Shown piece by piece: positions 23,043-31,626 of a DNA stretch of 61,746 bases. Within the stretch, counting starts at the first letter, position 1. Every line of letters begins with the position of its first letter. The stretch comes from Rhodospirillales bacterium (GTDB lineage Bacteria > Pseudomonadota > Alphaproteobacteria > Rhodospirillales > Defluviicoccaceae). The stretch lies in assembly GCA_007695045.1 (NCBI GenBank), contig REEP01000079.1:1-61746 (forward strand). The letters run 5' to 3'. Position numbers and translations under genes: made by a program. Below the pieces are notes generated by a model. The model searched no databases. It saw only the letters and a program-made list of their open reading frames with translations, and had not been told where the DNA came from.

Positions 23043-23058
23043 ATACGGTGTCCCGTAT
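23043..23058. promoter_or_regulatory. Palindrome ATACGG-tgtc-CCGTAT, operator-like
   Basis: A 16-base dyad with 6-base arms in the 272-base divergent region between hsp20 and the CZB gene (22894-23165). It resembles TetR-type operators in size and arm spacing. No TetR gene is in the window, so the regulator is unknown. It is 107 bases from the CZB start. Confidence 0.35.
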
Positions 23059-23165
23059 TGTTCTACTGACGGTATCGCCATGGGCCGTTTGATGGCACTG
23101 GCGGATGGTGCAGCGCAACACACATAGAGAGAGGTGAGTTTGAAACGACCTCTCGAAAGGTTCTC

Positions 23166-23675
23166 ATGAACGGCCTTCGGCACCACCAGATCGAATCCAG
23201 CGCCGACGCCGCGCCGACGCTTCTGTCGTCGCACGCGGAGTGCGTCGCCAAAGTGCGCGAGCACGTCTACGGCGCCATGCGGCTGGATCCCGAACAGGTT
23301 GCTCAGGACGACAAGTGCGAACTCGGGTGCTGGCTGCGCGGGGCTGCCGCGCGCCTGCGTCATCGGCCGGAATATTGGCGGGCGACGGTGGCGCATGCCA
23401 ACTTCCACAAGTGCGCGGCGGACATCGTCCGCATGGCCAACGACGGACGGCGGATCGATGCGGAACGGGACCTTGCTTCGGGCGGGCGCCTGCGCATGGC
23501 GTCCAAGGCGCTGGTGGAGAGCGTCAGCGCATTGAAGCAGATTCTCAGGGACGAGACAGATGCCGGCCGGGACGGGACGCCCTTCGACTTTCTGCAGTGG
23601 CCCGTACGGCTTGCCATGCAATGGCAGGGCCAGGGGATACCGGGCCCGGCGGAAGGGGACCGTCGACGGGTGTGA
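23166..23675 (+). CDS. Free-standing CZB (zinc-binding chemoreceptor-type) domain protein
   Basis: A 169-residue soluble protein with one CZB domain. The putative zinc ligands are H23 (SSHAEC), C51 (DDKCELGCWL), H77 and H81 (VAHANFHKC); this matches the order and spacing of the 3His/1Cys site known in CZB proteins such as DgcZ (H22, C52, H79, H83). CZB domains sense zinc or thiol oxidation by hypochlorite, usually fused to chemoreceptors or cyclases; here no partner domain is present. Residues 100-169 add one helix and a polar tail. A hairpin with arms GAGAGGT and ACCTCTC (23129-23154) lies just before the ribosome site GAAAGG. The MoxR/VWA pair follows after 70 bases. Confidence 0.8.
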   Translation: MNGLRHHQIESSADAAPTLLSSHAECVAKVREHVYGAMRLDPEQVAQDDKCELGCWLRGAAARLRHRPEYWRATVAHANFHKCAADIVRMANDGRRIDAERDLASGGRLRMASKALVESVSALKQILRDETDAGRDGTPFDFLQWPVRLAMQWQGQGIPGPAEGDRRRV

Positions 23676-23745
23676 CGTCTGATCTTGACCGCGGTGGCAC
23701 CACTCCCCACCCTCAAGCGGGTGCAGTGTTAGAGGGAGGGGGTTG

Positions 23746-24597
23746 ATGACCGAGCGGTTCCGGGGCACCGACAGCTATGTGGCCACCGAAGACCTGATGG
23801 TGGCCGTGAACGCGGCGATCGCGCTGGAACGCCCGCTGCTGGTGAAGGGGGAACCGGGGACCGGCAAGACCATCCTCGCCCTTGAGATCGCGAAGGCCAT
23901 CGGGGTGCCGCTGATTCAGTGGCACATCAAGTCGACCACGAAAGCGCAGCAGGGCCTCTATGAATACGATGCCGTGGCGCGGCTGCGCGATTCGCAACTG
24001 GGCGATGCCCGCGTACACGAAATCGCCAACTACATCGTCCGTGGCAAGCTGTGGGAGGCGTTCGCCGCCGATGAGCGGCCGGTGCTGCTGATCGACGAGA
24101 TCGACAAGGCGGACATCGAGTTTCCCAACGACCTGCTGCTCGAACTGGACCGGATGGAGTTCCACGTCTACGAGACCAAGGCGACGGTGGTGGCGCGCCA
24201 CCGTCCCATCGTAGTGATCACCTCCAACAACGAGAAGGAACTGCCGGACGCATTCCTGCGCCGCTGCTTCTTCCACTACATCCGTTTCCCGGAACGGGAG
24301 ACCATGGAGCAGATCGTCGAGGTGCATTTCCCCGGCATCCACAAGCGGCTGCTGCGGGAGGCGTTGGGCGCGTTCTATCAGATCCGTGATGTGCCGGGCC
24401 TGAAGAAGAAGCCATCCACCTCGGAACTGCTGGACTGGATCAAGCTTCTCCTGGTGGAGGACATCCCGCCTGACGCCCTTCGCAGCAAGGACCAGCGCCA
24501 GCTGATCCCGCCACTGCATGGCGCCCTGCTCAAGAACGAGCAGGATGTTCATCTGTTCGAACGCCTGGCCTTCCTGGCGCGGCGGGAGGACAAGTAG
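23746..24597 (+). CDS. MoxR-family AAA+ ATPase
   Basis: A 283-residue AAA+ ATPase. Walker A is GEPGTGKT (35-42), Walker B VLLIDEID (113-120), sensor 1 lies in VVITSNNEKELPDAFLRRC, followed by the arginine-finger region. This subtype, paired with a VWA protein, matches the CoxD-like branch of MoxR chaperones, which remodel or insert cofactors into partner enzymes. The ATG at 23746 was chosen over the adjoining TTG at 23743; it has a GGGAGGGGG site. The VWA gene follows after 27 bases. The client enzyme is not in the window, and no carbon monoxide dehydrogenase genes are present. Confidence 0.87.
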   Translation: MTERFRGTDSYVATEDLMVAVNAAIALERPLLVKGEPGTGKTILALEIAKAIGVPLIQWHIKSTTKAQQGLYEYDAVARLRDSQLGDARVHEIANYIVRGKLWEAFAADERPVLLIDEIDKADIEFPNDLLLELDRMEFHVYETKATVVARHRPIVVITSNNEKELPDAFLRRCFFHYIRFPERETMEQIVEVHFPGIHKRLLREALGAFYQIRDVPGLKKKPSTSELLDWIKLLLVEDIPPDALRSKDQRQLIPPLHGALLKNEQDVHLFERLAFLARREDK

Positions 24598-24624
24598 GGG
24601 CCGGGAAGACAGCGAGGGCCGGTC

Positions 24625-25800
24625 GTGTTCATCAATTTCTTTTTCGAACTGCGCAAGGCCAAGATCCCGGTCAGCCTCCGGGAGTACCTGACCCTGATCG
24701 AGGCCATGGATGCCGGCCTCGCAGATTACAGCATCGACGATTTCTATTATCTCAGCCGATCCTGCCTGGTGAAGGACGAAAGCAACCTGGACCGGTTCGA
24801 CCGGGTGTTCGGCAGCGTGTTCAAGGGCCTGGAGCCGCCGAAGGACGGCGAGACACTGGAGGTCCCGGAAGAGTGGCTGCGCAAGGTCGCCGAGCGCACG
24901 CTAACGGACGAGGAGAAAGCCCAGATCCAGGCGCTTGGCGGATGGGATCGGCTGATGGAGACGCTGCGCCAGCGCCTGGCGGAGCAGAAGGGGCGGCACC
25001 AGGGCGGCAGCAAGTGGATCGGCACCGCCGGCACCTCCCCCTTCGGAGCCTGGGGCTACAACCCGGAAGGGGTGCGCATCGGCCAGGACCGCAACCGGAA
25101 CAACCGCGCTGTGAAGGTTTGGGACCGGCGAGAGTTCAAGAACCTGGATTCATCGGTGGAACTCGGCACCCGCAACATCAAGGTGGCGCTGCGCCGGTTG
25201 CGGCGGTTTGCCCGGGAAGGAGCGGCGACCCAGCTCGACCTCGGCGGCACCATCGACGCCACCGCGCGCCGCGGCTACCTCGACCTCAGGATGACGCCGG
25301 AGCGGCACAACGCGGTGAAGGTGCTGCTGTTCCTGGATGTGGGCGGCTCCATGGACCCGTTCGTGCAGGTGTGCGAGGAGCTGTTTTCCGCCGCCCGGGC
25401 CGAGTTCAAGCACCTGGAGCACTTCTATTTCCACAACATGCTGTATGAGCGGGTGTGGCGCGACAACCGCCGTCGCCGCACCGAGGCCACGGCCACCTGG
25501 GACGTGCTGCACACGTATCCGCACGACTACAAGATCGTGTTCGTCGGCGACGCCAGCATGAGCCCCTACGAGATCCTCTATCCCGGCGGCAGCGTCGAGC
25601 ACTGGAACGACGAGGCGGGGCATGTGTGGCTGGAGCGGCTGCTGGCCGTCTATCCCCACGCGGTATGGCTCAACCCGATGCAGGAAGGCTGGTGGGACGC
25701 CACCGTCTCCACCCGCATGGTCCGCCAACTGCTGGGCGGGCGGATGTACCCCCTCACCCTGGACGGCCTCGACCGGGCGATGCGGGAGCTGAGCCGGTAG
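24625..25800 (+). CDS. VWA-domain protein, CoxE-like partner of MoxR
   Basis: A 391-residue protein. The N-terminal half (1-200) is predicted helical and starts FINFFFELRKAKIPVSLREY, typical of the CoxE-like/DUF444-related family. The C-terminal half is a von Willebrand A domain with MIDAS motif DVGGS (238-242) and later Thr/Asp positions near FVGDASMSPYE. Such proteins work with MoxR ATPases in complex maturation. The GTG at 24625 is the start; GAGGG lies upstream. It forms a two-gene operon with the preceding ATPase. Convergent with the CBM21 gene 53 bases downstream. Confidence 0.87.
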   Translation: MFINFFFELRKAKIPVSLREYLTLIEAMDAGLADYSIDDFYYLSRSCLVKDESNLDRFDRVFGSVFKGLEPPKDGETLEVPEEWLRKVAERTLTDEEKAQIQALGGWDRLMETLRQRLAEQKGRHQGGSKWIGTAGTSPFGAWGYNPEGVRIGQDRNRNNRAVKVWDRREFKNLDSSVELGTRNIKVALRRLRRFAREGAATQLDLGGTIDATARRGYLDLRMTPERHNAVKVLLFLDVGGSMDPFVQVCEELFSAARAEFKHLEHFYFHNMLYERVWRDNRRRRTEATATWDVLHTYPHDYKIVFVGDASMSPYEILYPGGSVEHWNDEAGHVWLERLLAVYPHAVWLNPMQEGWWDATVSTRMVRQLLGGRMYPLTLDGLDRAMRELSR

Positions 25801-25853
25801 CTCAGTTCCCGCGCGCGGCAATTGCCGGCGTCCATTCCGGGCACGCGGTCCGA

Positions 25854-26663
25854 TCAGCGGATCGTTGTGCCGTCGATCTTGCTCAGGAAATAGTCCTGGC
25901 CAAAGTTATTGTCCCAGTACCGGGCCCCCTGGTCCGGCCCTTCGTCGCCAATTTCGTAGTACACGGCGAACCGGAATGTGTCAGAAGCGGGATTGTAGTT
26001 CAGAGTAGGGGTGCGGAACCGCCAAATTTCGACCCCGTCCACGTCGGCGGCGACAGCTCGTACCGGGCCGACATACGAGCCTTCGACGTTGTGCCACGTC
26101 TCTCCCCCGTCGGCCGAGTACCGAACGCCCACCTGCTTATGGAACGAGAGGTTTTGGACATAGATCTCTCCCTCGAACCATGACGTCGTGAAGACGAAGC
26201 CGCCACCGGACTCGTGACCGATGCGGGCGGTCGCCTCGCGCAACATGACATTCCCGCCCACGGCACCGGCGAACGTGCCGATGGTATAGTTGGATCCACC
26301 GTTGTTGTCCCAGTGCTCCTGCCCCGGCACCTGGTAGCGAATGGCGAATTCTTCGGTCATCGGCGTCGTGCCATCACCGCCGAACACGTCATAGTTGCCG
26401 TAGTGTCCCAGAAACGCCAGCGTATGGTCGTGCCAGTCGCCGTCCGCCCCGCGGTAGTGCATCATCACCGATTTCTCGTAGGCAATGTTCTGGACCTTGA
26501 CGCGGATTGTCGTCCAACTGAACGTCATGCCGGAGACGGCATAGGTCTGCCCGTAGGCGACCTGCAAACGCACCGGCTCATCAGCGGCGGCCTTGCCGAC
26601 ACCGGCTGTGGCGAGAATCAGGGCCAAGACCACGGCGGCTTGTCGCAAGAGTGAGATGCTCAT
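25854..26663 (-). CDS. Secreted tandem CBM21 (starch/glycogen-binding) protein
   Basis: A 269-residue exported protein: signal peptide (about 1-27, VVLALILATAGVGKAAA) and two carbohydrate-binding modules of CBM21 type. Module 1 spans about 52-127 and ends in WDNNGGSNY (118-126); module 2 spans about 164-260 and ends in YWDNNFGQDY. Both carry the family features: VQNIAYEKSV or VQNLSFHKQV at the start, an exposed Trp in GDWHD or ETWHN, and FAIRY or FAVYY before the WDNN motif. No catalytic domain is attached. CBM21 is best known from fungal glucoamylases and eukaryotic glycogen-targeting phosphatase subunits. The ligand is unknown here; alpha-glucan is an inference. Monocistronic, convergent with the VWA gene. 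Confidence 0.75.
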   Translation of the reverse strand: MSISLLRQAAVVLALILATAGVGKAAADEPVRLQVAYGQTYAVSGMTFSWTTIRVKVQNIAYEKSVMMHYRGADGDWHDHTLAFLGHYGNYDVFGGDGTTPMTEEFAIRYQVPGQEHWDNNGGSNYTIGTFAGAVGGNVMLREATARIGHESGGGFVFTTSWFEGEIYVQNLSFHKQVGVRYSADGGETWHNVEGSYVGPVRAVAADVDGVEIWRFRTPTLNYNPASDTFRFAVYYEIGDEGPDQGARYWDNNFGQDYFLSKIDGTTIR

Positions 26664-26795
26664 CGCGTTTCCTCCCGTCAGGCTGCGGGTGTTTCGACCA
26701 CCCGCTTGGTCGGGAGCGTAGCACTCCTGCCTGCCTGGCACAGTGACGCTGCGCACTCGACCGGCATCGCCAGCGCATCGCGTCACCCGGAACCG

Positions 26796-27356
26796 CTAGC
26801 CGTCGGCGTCGGCGGCCACCTGCATACGGACGATGCGGTCAGGGGTCTCCACGACACCATTGCGCCGGGGATCGCCCTTGCGGATGGCATCCACGTGCTC
26901 CATCCCGTCCACGACCCGGCCCCAGACAGTGTACTGCCCGTTGAGGTGCGGTGCCGGTGCCAGCATGATGAAGAATTGGGAATCGGCGCTGTCGGGGGCC
27001 TGGGCCCGGGCCATGCCTAAAGTTCCGCGAACGAAGGGCGTGCGGGTGAATTCCGCCGCGAGCTTCTGGCCCGATCCGCCGGTGCCGTCGCCGCGGGGAT
27101 CCCCGGTCTGGGCCATAAAGCCGTCGATCACCCGATGGAAGGCGAGGCCATCGTAGAAACCGTCGCGGGTGAGTTCGCGGATGCGCGCCACATGCTGGGG
27201 GGCCAGTTCCGGGCGCATCTCGATGACGACCCGGCCGCCGTCCAGATCCAGATAGAGGGTGTTCTCCGGATCGGCGGCGTCGGCCGGGCCGGTGGCGCCA
27301 CCGGCGGCCGCGAGCATTGCGCCCGCAAATGCGGCGCCCAGAATGGATGATCTCAT
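26796..27356 (-). CDS. Periplasmic peptidyl-prolyl cis-trans isomerase, cyclophilin type
   Basis: A 186-residue cyclophilin with a cleavable signal peptide (about 1-28, ending near GPADAAD), so it acts on folding proteins in the periplasm. Active-site elements are visible: FYDGLAFHRVIDGFMAQTGD (Arg and Phe of the catalytic loop), the QFFIML strand and HLNGQYTVWGRVVDGM. The TSNSQFFI-type segment reads SADSQFFI. The start is ATG 27356, with AGGAGG seven bases upstream; TTG at 27362 is too close to it. It is divergent from tag with 73 bases between. Confidence 0.92.
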   Translation of the reverse strand: MRSSILGAAFAGAMLAAAGGATGPADAADPENTLYLDLDGGRVVIEMRPELAPQHVARIRELTRDGFYDGLAFHRVIDGFMAQTGDPRGDGTGGSGQKLAAEFTRTPFVRGTLGMARAQAPDSADSQFFIMLAPAPHLNGQYTVWGRVVDGMEHVDAIRKGDPRRNGVVETPDRIVRMQVAADADG

Positions 27357-27429
27357 CAGCAATCCTCCTTACGGTATGGCACGACGTCACCTTGAAGATG
27401 GGCCCCGATGGTGGCGGGAGAGCGGCGCG

Positions 27430-28035
27430 ATGGCAACCTCGATGCACAATGATCGGCACCATGCCGTCGAGCGCTGCGGCTGGGTCACCCGGGATCCGCT
27501 TTACGTCGCCTATCACGATCACGAATGGGGCGTACCCGAATGGGACGACCGGGCCCTGTTCGAGAAACTGATTCTGGACAGCTTCCAGGCCGGCCTGTCA
27601 TGGCTCACCATCCTGCGCAAGCGGGACGGCTTCCGGCGCGCTTTCCACGGTTTCGATCCCGAACGCATTGCCCGGTTCGGGCCGGACGATGTGGCCCGGC
27701 TGATGGCCGATCCCGGCATCGTCCGCAATCGCGCCAAGATCGAGGCCGCAGTTGCCGGCGCCCGCGCCTGGCTGGATTTGATGGCCAAGGACGGCGGGTT
27801 TTCCAGGTTCGTCTGGCAATTCGTGGACGGCACGCCGAAGCAGAACCGCTGGCCGAGCCTCGATCAAGTACCTGCCACCACCGCCGAATCCGAAGCCATG
27901 GCCGCGGCTCTCCGGGCGCGCGGTTTCCGTTTCGTCGGGCCCACAATCTGCTACGCCTTCATGCAGGCGGTGGGGATGGTCAACGATCACGTGACCACGT
28001 GTTTCCGTCACCCGGAACTGGATGGCCCGACCTGA
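27430..28035 (+). CDS. tag: DNA-3-methyladenine glycosylase I
   Basis: A 201-residue base-excision enzyme that removes 3-methyladenine. The zinc clip of the family is present: C16 and H29 near the N-terminus (RCGW...AYHD, spacing 13 as in E. coli C4/H17) and the NDHVTTC pair near the C-terminus (His and Cys four apart, as H175/C179). Aromatic base-pocket residues in QAGLSW and GPTICYAF are conserved. At the position of E. coli E38 this protein has Asp (D50, in LILDSFQAGLSW). The ATG at 27430 has a GGGAG site. Slightly longer at the N-terminus (12 residues) than E. coli Tag. Confidence 0.92.
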   Translation: MATSMHNDRHHAVERCGWVTRDPLYVAYHDHEWGVPEWDDRALFEKLILDSFQAGLSWLTILRKRDGFRRAFHGFDPERIARFGPDDVARLMADPGIVRNRAKIEAAVAGARAWLDLMAKDGGFSRFVWQFVDGTPKQNRWPSLDQVPATTAESEAMAAALRARGFRFVGPTICYAFMQAVGMVNDHVTTCFRHPELDGPT

Positions 28036-28050
28036 AACCCAGCCGATCCG

Positions 28051-29433
28051 TCAGGATTCGCGGAAGGTGCGTTCCATCACGTGCAGGACCGGCTGCACCA
28101 GGTATTCGAGCAGCGTACGTTCGACGGTGCGGATGAACACTTCCGCCGGCATGCCGGGCGTCAGGACGACACCCGGGGCCCGTTCCGCCAGGACATCCGG
28201 GTCGATCTTGATGCGGGCGGTGTAGAAGCGTTGCCCCGTCCGCTCGTCGAGCAGGGCGTCGGCGGACACCATCAGCACGTCCGCCGGAAGACGATGCATG
28301 TTGCGCTGCGGAAACGATGGGAACAGCACGTGGGCCGGAAGGCCGGCATGCACGGAGTCGATGTCCTGCGGTGTGATCTGGGCCTCGATGATCAGCGCCT
28401 CGTCCTCAGGCACGATGTCGAGCACCGGGTCGCCGGGGCGAACCACACCGCCCAGGGTCTTGAAGCGCAGGTTCATCACGGTCCCGGCCACCGGCGCCAC
28501 CACCGTAGTGCGGGCCAGTGTGTCCAGGCTCTCGTGGATCTGGGCCTCGACCTCGAGGCGTCCTGCCCGCACCTCCGCCAACTCCTGGTCCACTTCCTCC
28601 AACCGCTGGATCGTCAGGTTGGCGATCTGGAACCGGATCTCACCGATGGCCTCCCGCGATGAAGCGATGCGGGCTCGCAGGTCCCCTTCGGTGCCCATCA
28701 GTTCGGCTTCGGTGCGTTGGAGCGCGAGCACCCGCGCCTTGCGCTCGTAGCCTCGCTTGTACAGGCCTTCGACGTCGGCCAGTTCCTCGCGGATCAGCGC
28801 ATTCTGTTGGCGGATGCTGTCCAGTTGCGTGCGGAAACCGGCAATCTGGTCCTCGAGCTGGTTGATCCGCTGGCGCAGAATGGCGGCACGGCTTTCGTCG
28901 CTGGCGCGGCGGGTCTTGAACGCGTTGATCTGTTGGTCGATGGCGGCCTGGACATCCGGATCGTCGCGGTGTGCCAGTGCCGGGTGCGCGAAATGAACGA
29001 CATCGAGGCCGCTTCGCTCGGCTTCGAGCCGGGCCTCCCGGGCGGCCAGCGTCGTCAGTCGATGCGCCAAGGTATCCACCGCGGCCTTGGCCCGGACGTC
29101 TTGCATCACCACCAGCACATCGCCCGCAGCCACACGATCGCCGTCCCGGACCCGGATTTCGCTGATGATGCCGCCTTCCAGATGCTGGACGTAGCGACGG
29201 CTGCCCTCGGGGCTGACGGTGCCGGAGGCGATGGTGGCGCCGGCCAACGGCATGGTGGCAGCCCAGCCGCCGCCGATCCCGAAGAACAAGAGGACCACCA
29301 GGAGCCCGAAGCGGGCCGTTCCGGAGAGGCTCCGGCCAAGCCGCGCCGGTGCCGCGACCGGCGAGAATCGCTCGGGCTGGCGCGGTGGGGGCCCCTGGAG
29401 CGGGGCGTGGTCCGAAGCGTGGTGCCCGGTCAT
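28051..29433 (-). CDS. Type I secretion membrane fusion protein (HlyD/PrtE family)
   Basis: A 460-residue adaptor of a type I secretion system, linking the ABC exporter to an outer-membrane TolC channel. It has one membrane helix (about 42-62, FGLLVVLLFFGIGGGWAAT), then a lipoyl half-motif (YVQHLEGGIISEIRVRDGD), a long coiled-coil hairpin (about 115-290) and the second half ending in a beta barrel. The HLEGGIISEI sequence is the HlyD-family signature, and GMPAEVFIRTVERT is the C-terminal one. The ATG overlaps the ABC gene stop by four bases (ATGA). No TolC gene and no RTX-type substrate gene is seen nearby. Convergent with tag, 15 bases apart. Confidence 0.92.
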   Translation of the reverse strand: MTGHHASDHAPLQGPPPRQPERFSPVAAPARLGRSLSGTARFGLLVVLLFFGIGGGWAATMPLAGATIASGTVSPEGSRRYVQHLEGGIISEIRVRDGDRVAAGDVLVVMQDVRAKAAVDTLAHRLTTLAAREARLEAERSGLDVVHFAHPALAHRDDPDVQAAIDQQINAFKTRRASDESRAAILRQRINQLEDQIAGFRTQLDSIRQQNALIREELADVEGLYKRGYERKARVLALQRTEAELMGTEGDLRARIASSREAIGEIRFQIANLTIQRLEEVDQELAEVRAGRLEVEAQIHESLDTLARTTVVAPVAGTVMNLRFKTLGGVVRPGDPVLDIVPEDEALIIEAQITPQDIDSVHAGLPAHVLFPSFPQRNMHRLPADVLMVSADALLDERTGQRFYTARIKIDPDVLAERAPGVVLTPGMPAEVFIRTVERTLLEYLVQPVLHVMERTFRES

Positions 29434-31220
29434 CGCGGCGGAGACCCGGGCATGGCGGCGGAGAGTGGTCCCCCGAAGCCGGCCGAGGCCGGCTGAAGGC
29501 TTTGCTGGACCACCATCCGCGGCCGTGGTGGCGCAGCGGCGGTGGGTGGCGAGAGCTTGGCCAGTACCTCCTCGCGAGGGCCGAACAGCCGGACTTGGCC
29601 ATCCTGAAGCACGAGGAGCTTGTCGGCCGGGGCGAGAACGCGGGGGGCGTGCGTGACCAGGATGACGGTGGCGCCCCAGCCTTTGGCGTTGAGGATCGCC
29701 CGCTGCAATGCGGTCTCGCCGTCGGTATCCAGGTTGGCGTTGGGCTCGTCCAGGACGAGCAGGCGGGGCTGGCGGTAGAGCGCTCGGGCCAGGCCAATAC
29801 GCTGGCGCTGCCCGCCCGAGAGCACCGAGCCGCCTTCGCCAATCTGGGTCTCGTAGCCCTGCGGCAGGCGCAGGATCAGGTCGTGAACGCCGGCGCTGAC
29901 CGCCGCCGCCACCACGGCATCGGGATCGGGTTCGGGATCCAGGCGGGCGATGTTGTCGGTGACCGAGCCTGTCAGCAACTCCACATCCTGCGGCAGGTAG
30001 CCCACGAAGGGGCCGAGCTGTTCCGCCGGCCAGCGAAAAACGTCCGCCCCGTCCAGGCGGACATGGCCGCGGGTGGGCTGCCAGGTGCCGAGCAGCAGCC
30101 GGCACAGGGTGGATTTGCCGGCGGCCGAGGGGCCCAGAACGCCCAGCACCTCGCCGGGCGCAAGGGCGAAGCTGATGCCGGCCAGCACCGGCCGATCGGC
30201 GCCCGGTTGCTGGAACACCAGCTGTTCGCAGGCGAGGGCGCCGGTGGGGGCGGGCAGGGGCAGCGTCGCCGGCAGCGATGGCAGCGCGGTGAGCAGACGG
30301 TTGAGCCGTCCCCACGCATCGCGGGCGGCGATGAACGCCTTCCAGGCACCGATCGCCTGATCCACCGGCGCGAGGGCGCGCCCGAGCAGGATGGACGCGG
30401 CGATCATGCCGCCCGGGGTCAGTTCCTGCTGCAACACCAGGTAGGCACCGGCGCCGAGGATCAGGATCTGGACGAACAGGCGGAAGAACTTGGAGAAGCC
30501 GGTGAGGGCGGCGTGCCGGTCCCCGGCTTGGCGCTGCAGCCCGATGGCGTTGTCGTTCTGCCCCACCCAGGTGCGGAGAAAGCCGGGCAGCATGCCCATG
30601 GCGTGGAATACCTCGGCGTTGCGGAGCGCCGAATCCGCCTTGTGGACATTGCTGATGGCGAGTTTCTGGGCGGCCTGGACCGGGCGCCGCGCCACCGCTT
30701 CGCCGATCAGCGCGGCTAGCAACAGGATGAGCGCCGCGCCCAGGGCAATGATGCCAAGGAGCGGATGCATCAGCCAAATCACGGTAATGAAGATTGGCGT
30801 CCACGGGGAATCCAGGGCGGCATTGACACCGCTGCCGCCGATGAAGCCACGCACGCTGGCGAGATCCCGCAGGGACTGGGCATTGGGGGCGAGACCGCGC
30901 AACGCGCCCCGCATGCCCGCACTGATCAGCTCCGGCGCCAGCCGCTGCTCCAGCCAGCCGCCGACGCGGCCGAGGATGCGGCTTCGGACCATCTCCAGAA
31001 GGCCCATGACCAGGACGGCCACGCCGGCGATCAGGGTCATGAACAGCAGCGTTTCGTGATGGCCGCTGGCGAGCACGCGGTCATACGTCTGCATCATGTA
31101 GATCGGCGAGGTGAGCACCAGGAGGTTGATGCAAAAGCTGAACAGGAGCAGCCACGCCAGCCCGACGCGGCTCTCGGCCTTGAGCGCATCGAATGGCGTT
31201 CCGGCAGGGTCTCGCGGCAT
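29430..31220 (-). CDS. Type I secretion ABC transporter (PrtD family permease/ATPase)
   Basis: A 596-residue fused exporter. The membrane domain (about 18-305) begins FSFCINLLVLTSPIYMMQTYDRVL, the PrtD-family hallmark. The nucleotide-binding domain has Walker A GPSAAGKST (363-371), signature LSGGQRQRIGLARAL and Walker B LLVLDEPNANLD, with a switch His in VTHAPRVL. There is no N-terminal C39 peptidase-like domain, which points to RTX-like C-terminal secretion signals rather than double-glycine leaders. A C-terminal extension of about 40 residues rich in Pro/Ala lies beyond the ATPase. It forms an overlapping pair with the HlyD gene; the cargo is unknown. Confidence 0.93.
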   Translation of the reverse strand: MPRDPAGTPFDALKAESRVGLAWLLLFSFCINLLVLTSPIYMMQTYDRVLASGHHETLLFMTLIAGVAVLVMGLLEMVRSRILGRVGGWLEQRLAPELISAGMRGALRGLAPNAQSLRDLASVRGFIGGSGVNAALDSPWTPIFITVIWLMHPLLGIIALGAALILLLAALIGEAVARRPVQAAQKLAISNVHKADSALRNAEVFHAMGMLPGFLRTWVGQNDNAIGLQRQAGDRHAALTGFSKFFRLFVQILILGAGAYLVLQQELTPGGMIAASILLGRALAPVDQAIGAWKAFIAARDAWGRLNRLLTALPSLPATLPLPAPTGALACEQLVFQQPGADRPVLAGISFALAPGEVLGVLGPSAAGKSTLCRLLLGTWQPTRGHVRLDGADVFRWPAEQLGPFVGYLPQDVELLTGSVTDNIARLDPEPDPDAVVAAAVSAGVHDLILRLPQGYETQIGEGGSVLSGGQRQRIGLARALYRQPRLLVLDEPNANLDTDGETALQRAILNAKGWGATVILVTHAPRVLAPADKLLVLQDGQVRLFGPREEVLAKLSPPTAAAPPRPRMVVQQSLQPASAGFGGPLSAAMPGSPPR

Positions 31221-31626
31221 TGGCAGCGGCCTGGGTTTTGGGTTAATGACTCAACCGATCTTTTGGTTGTGACCGATCCAACCGGCCGCCTTGGGGGCGG
31301 CGTTACGGGCCGAAGCTTCCGCTGTAGCGACTGAATATTTGATGAATCAGCGGCAAACCGTGACCATCGGCAGAGGCCCGGCGGTTCGACCACCTGGAAG
31401 GCTCAAAGAAGGGGTTGATTAAGGCGGGCTTTGTTCCGAAGCTTGGCGGCAGCCAAAAATTTGGCAGCGATGGATTGGCAGGAGGCCAGTTCGCATAGCG
31501 TTCATGCTTGATTAACCGAGTCTCCCTTCCATTCGGCTGAGATGTTGCGTGGACCGAGTGGCGCAGTCTTTGGGGTTGGAAAAGCACCGTCTGGTCGTCG
31601 TGATCAACGAATCTTGAGGATCGTTC
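31221..31626. other. Gene-free divergent region before the secretion and sulfotransferase genes
   Basis: 406 bases, AT-richer than the surroundings, with no credible coding frame. It holds two copies of TTGATTAA (31415-31422 and 31508-31515) and a dyad CAACC-gatctttt-GGTTG near 31252-31269 upstream of the ABC gene. These look like regulatory material for the two divergent units; no known factor is recognised. Confidence 0.45.

Noticed and set aside
29434-30804. Upstream extension of the HlyD reading frame to about 917 residues
   Set aside because: It overlaps the ABC transporter gene in another frame and lacks any domain; the HlyD protein starts at the ATG of 29433 in the ATGA overlap.
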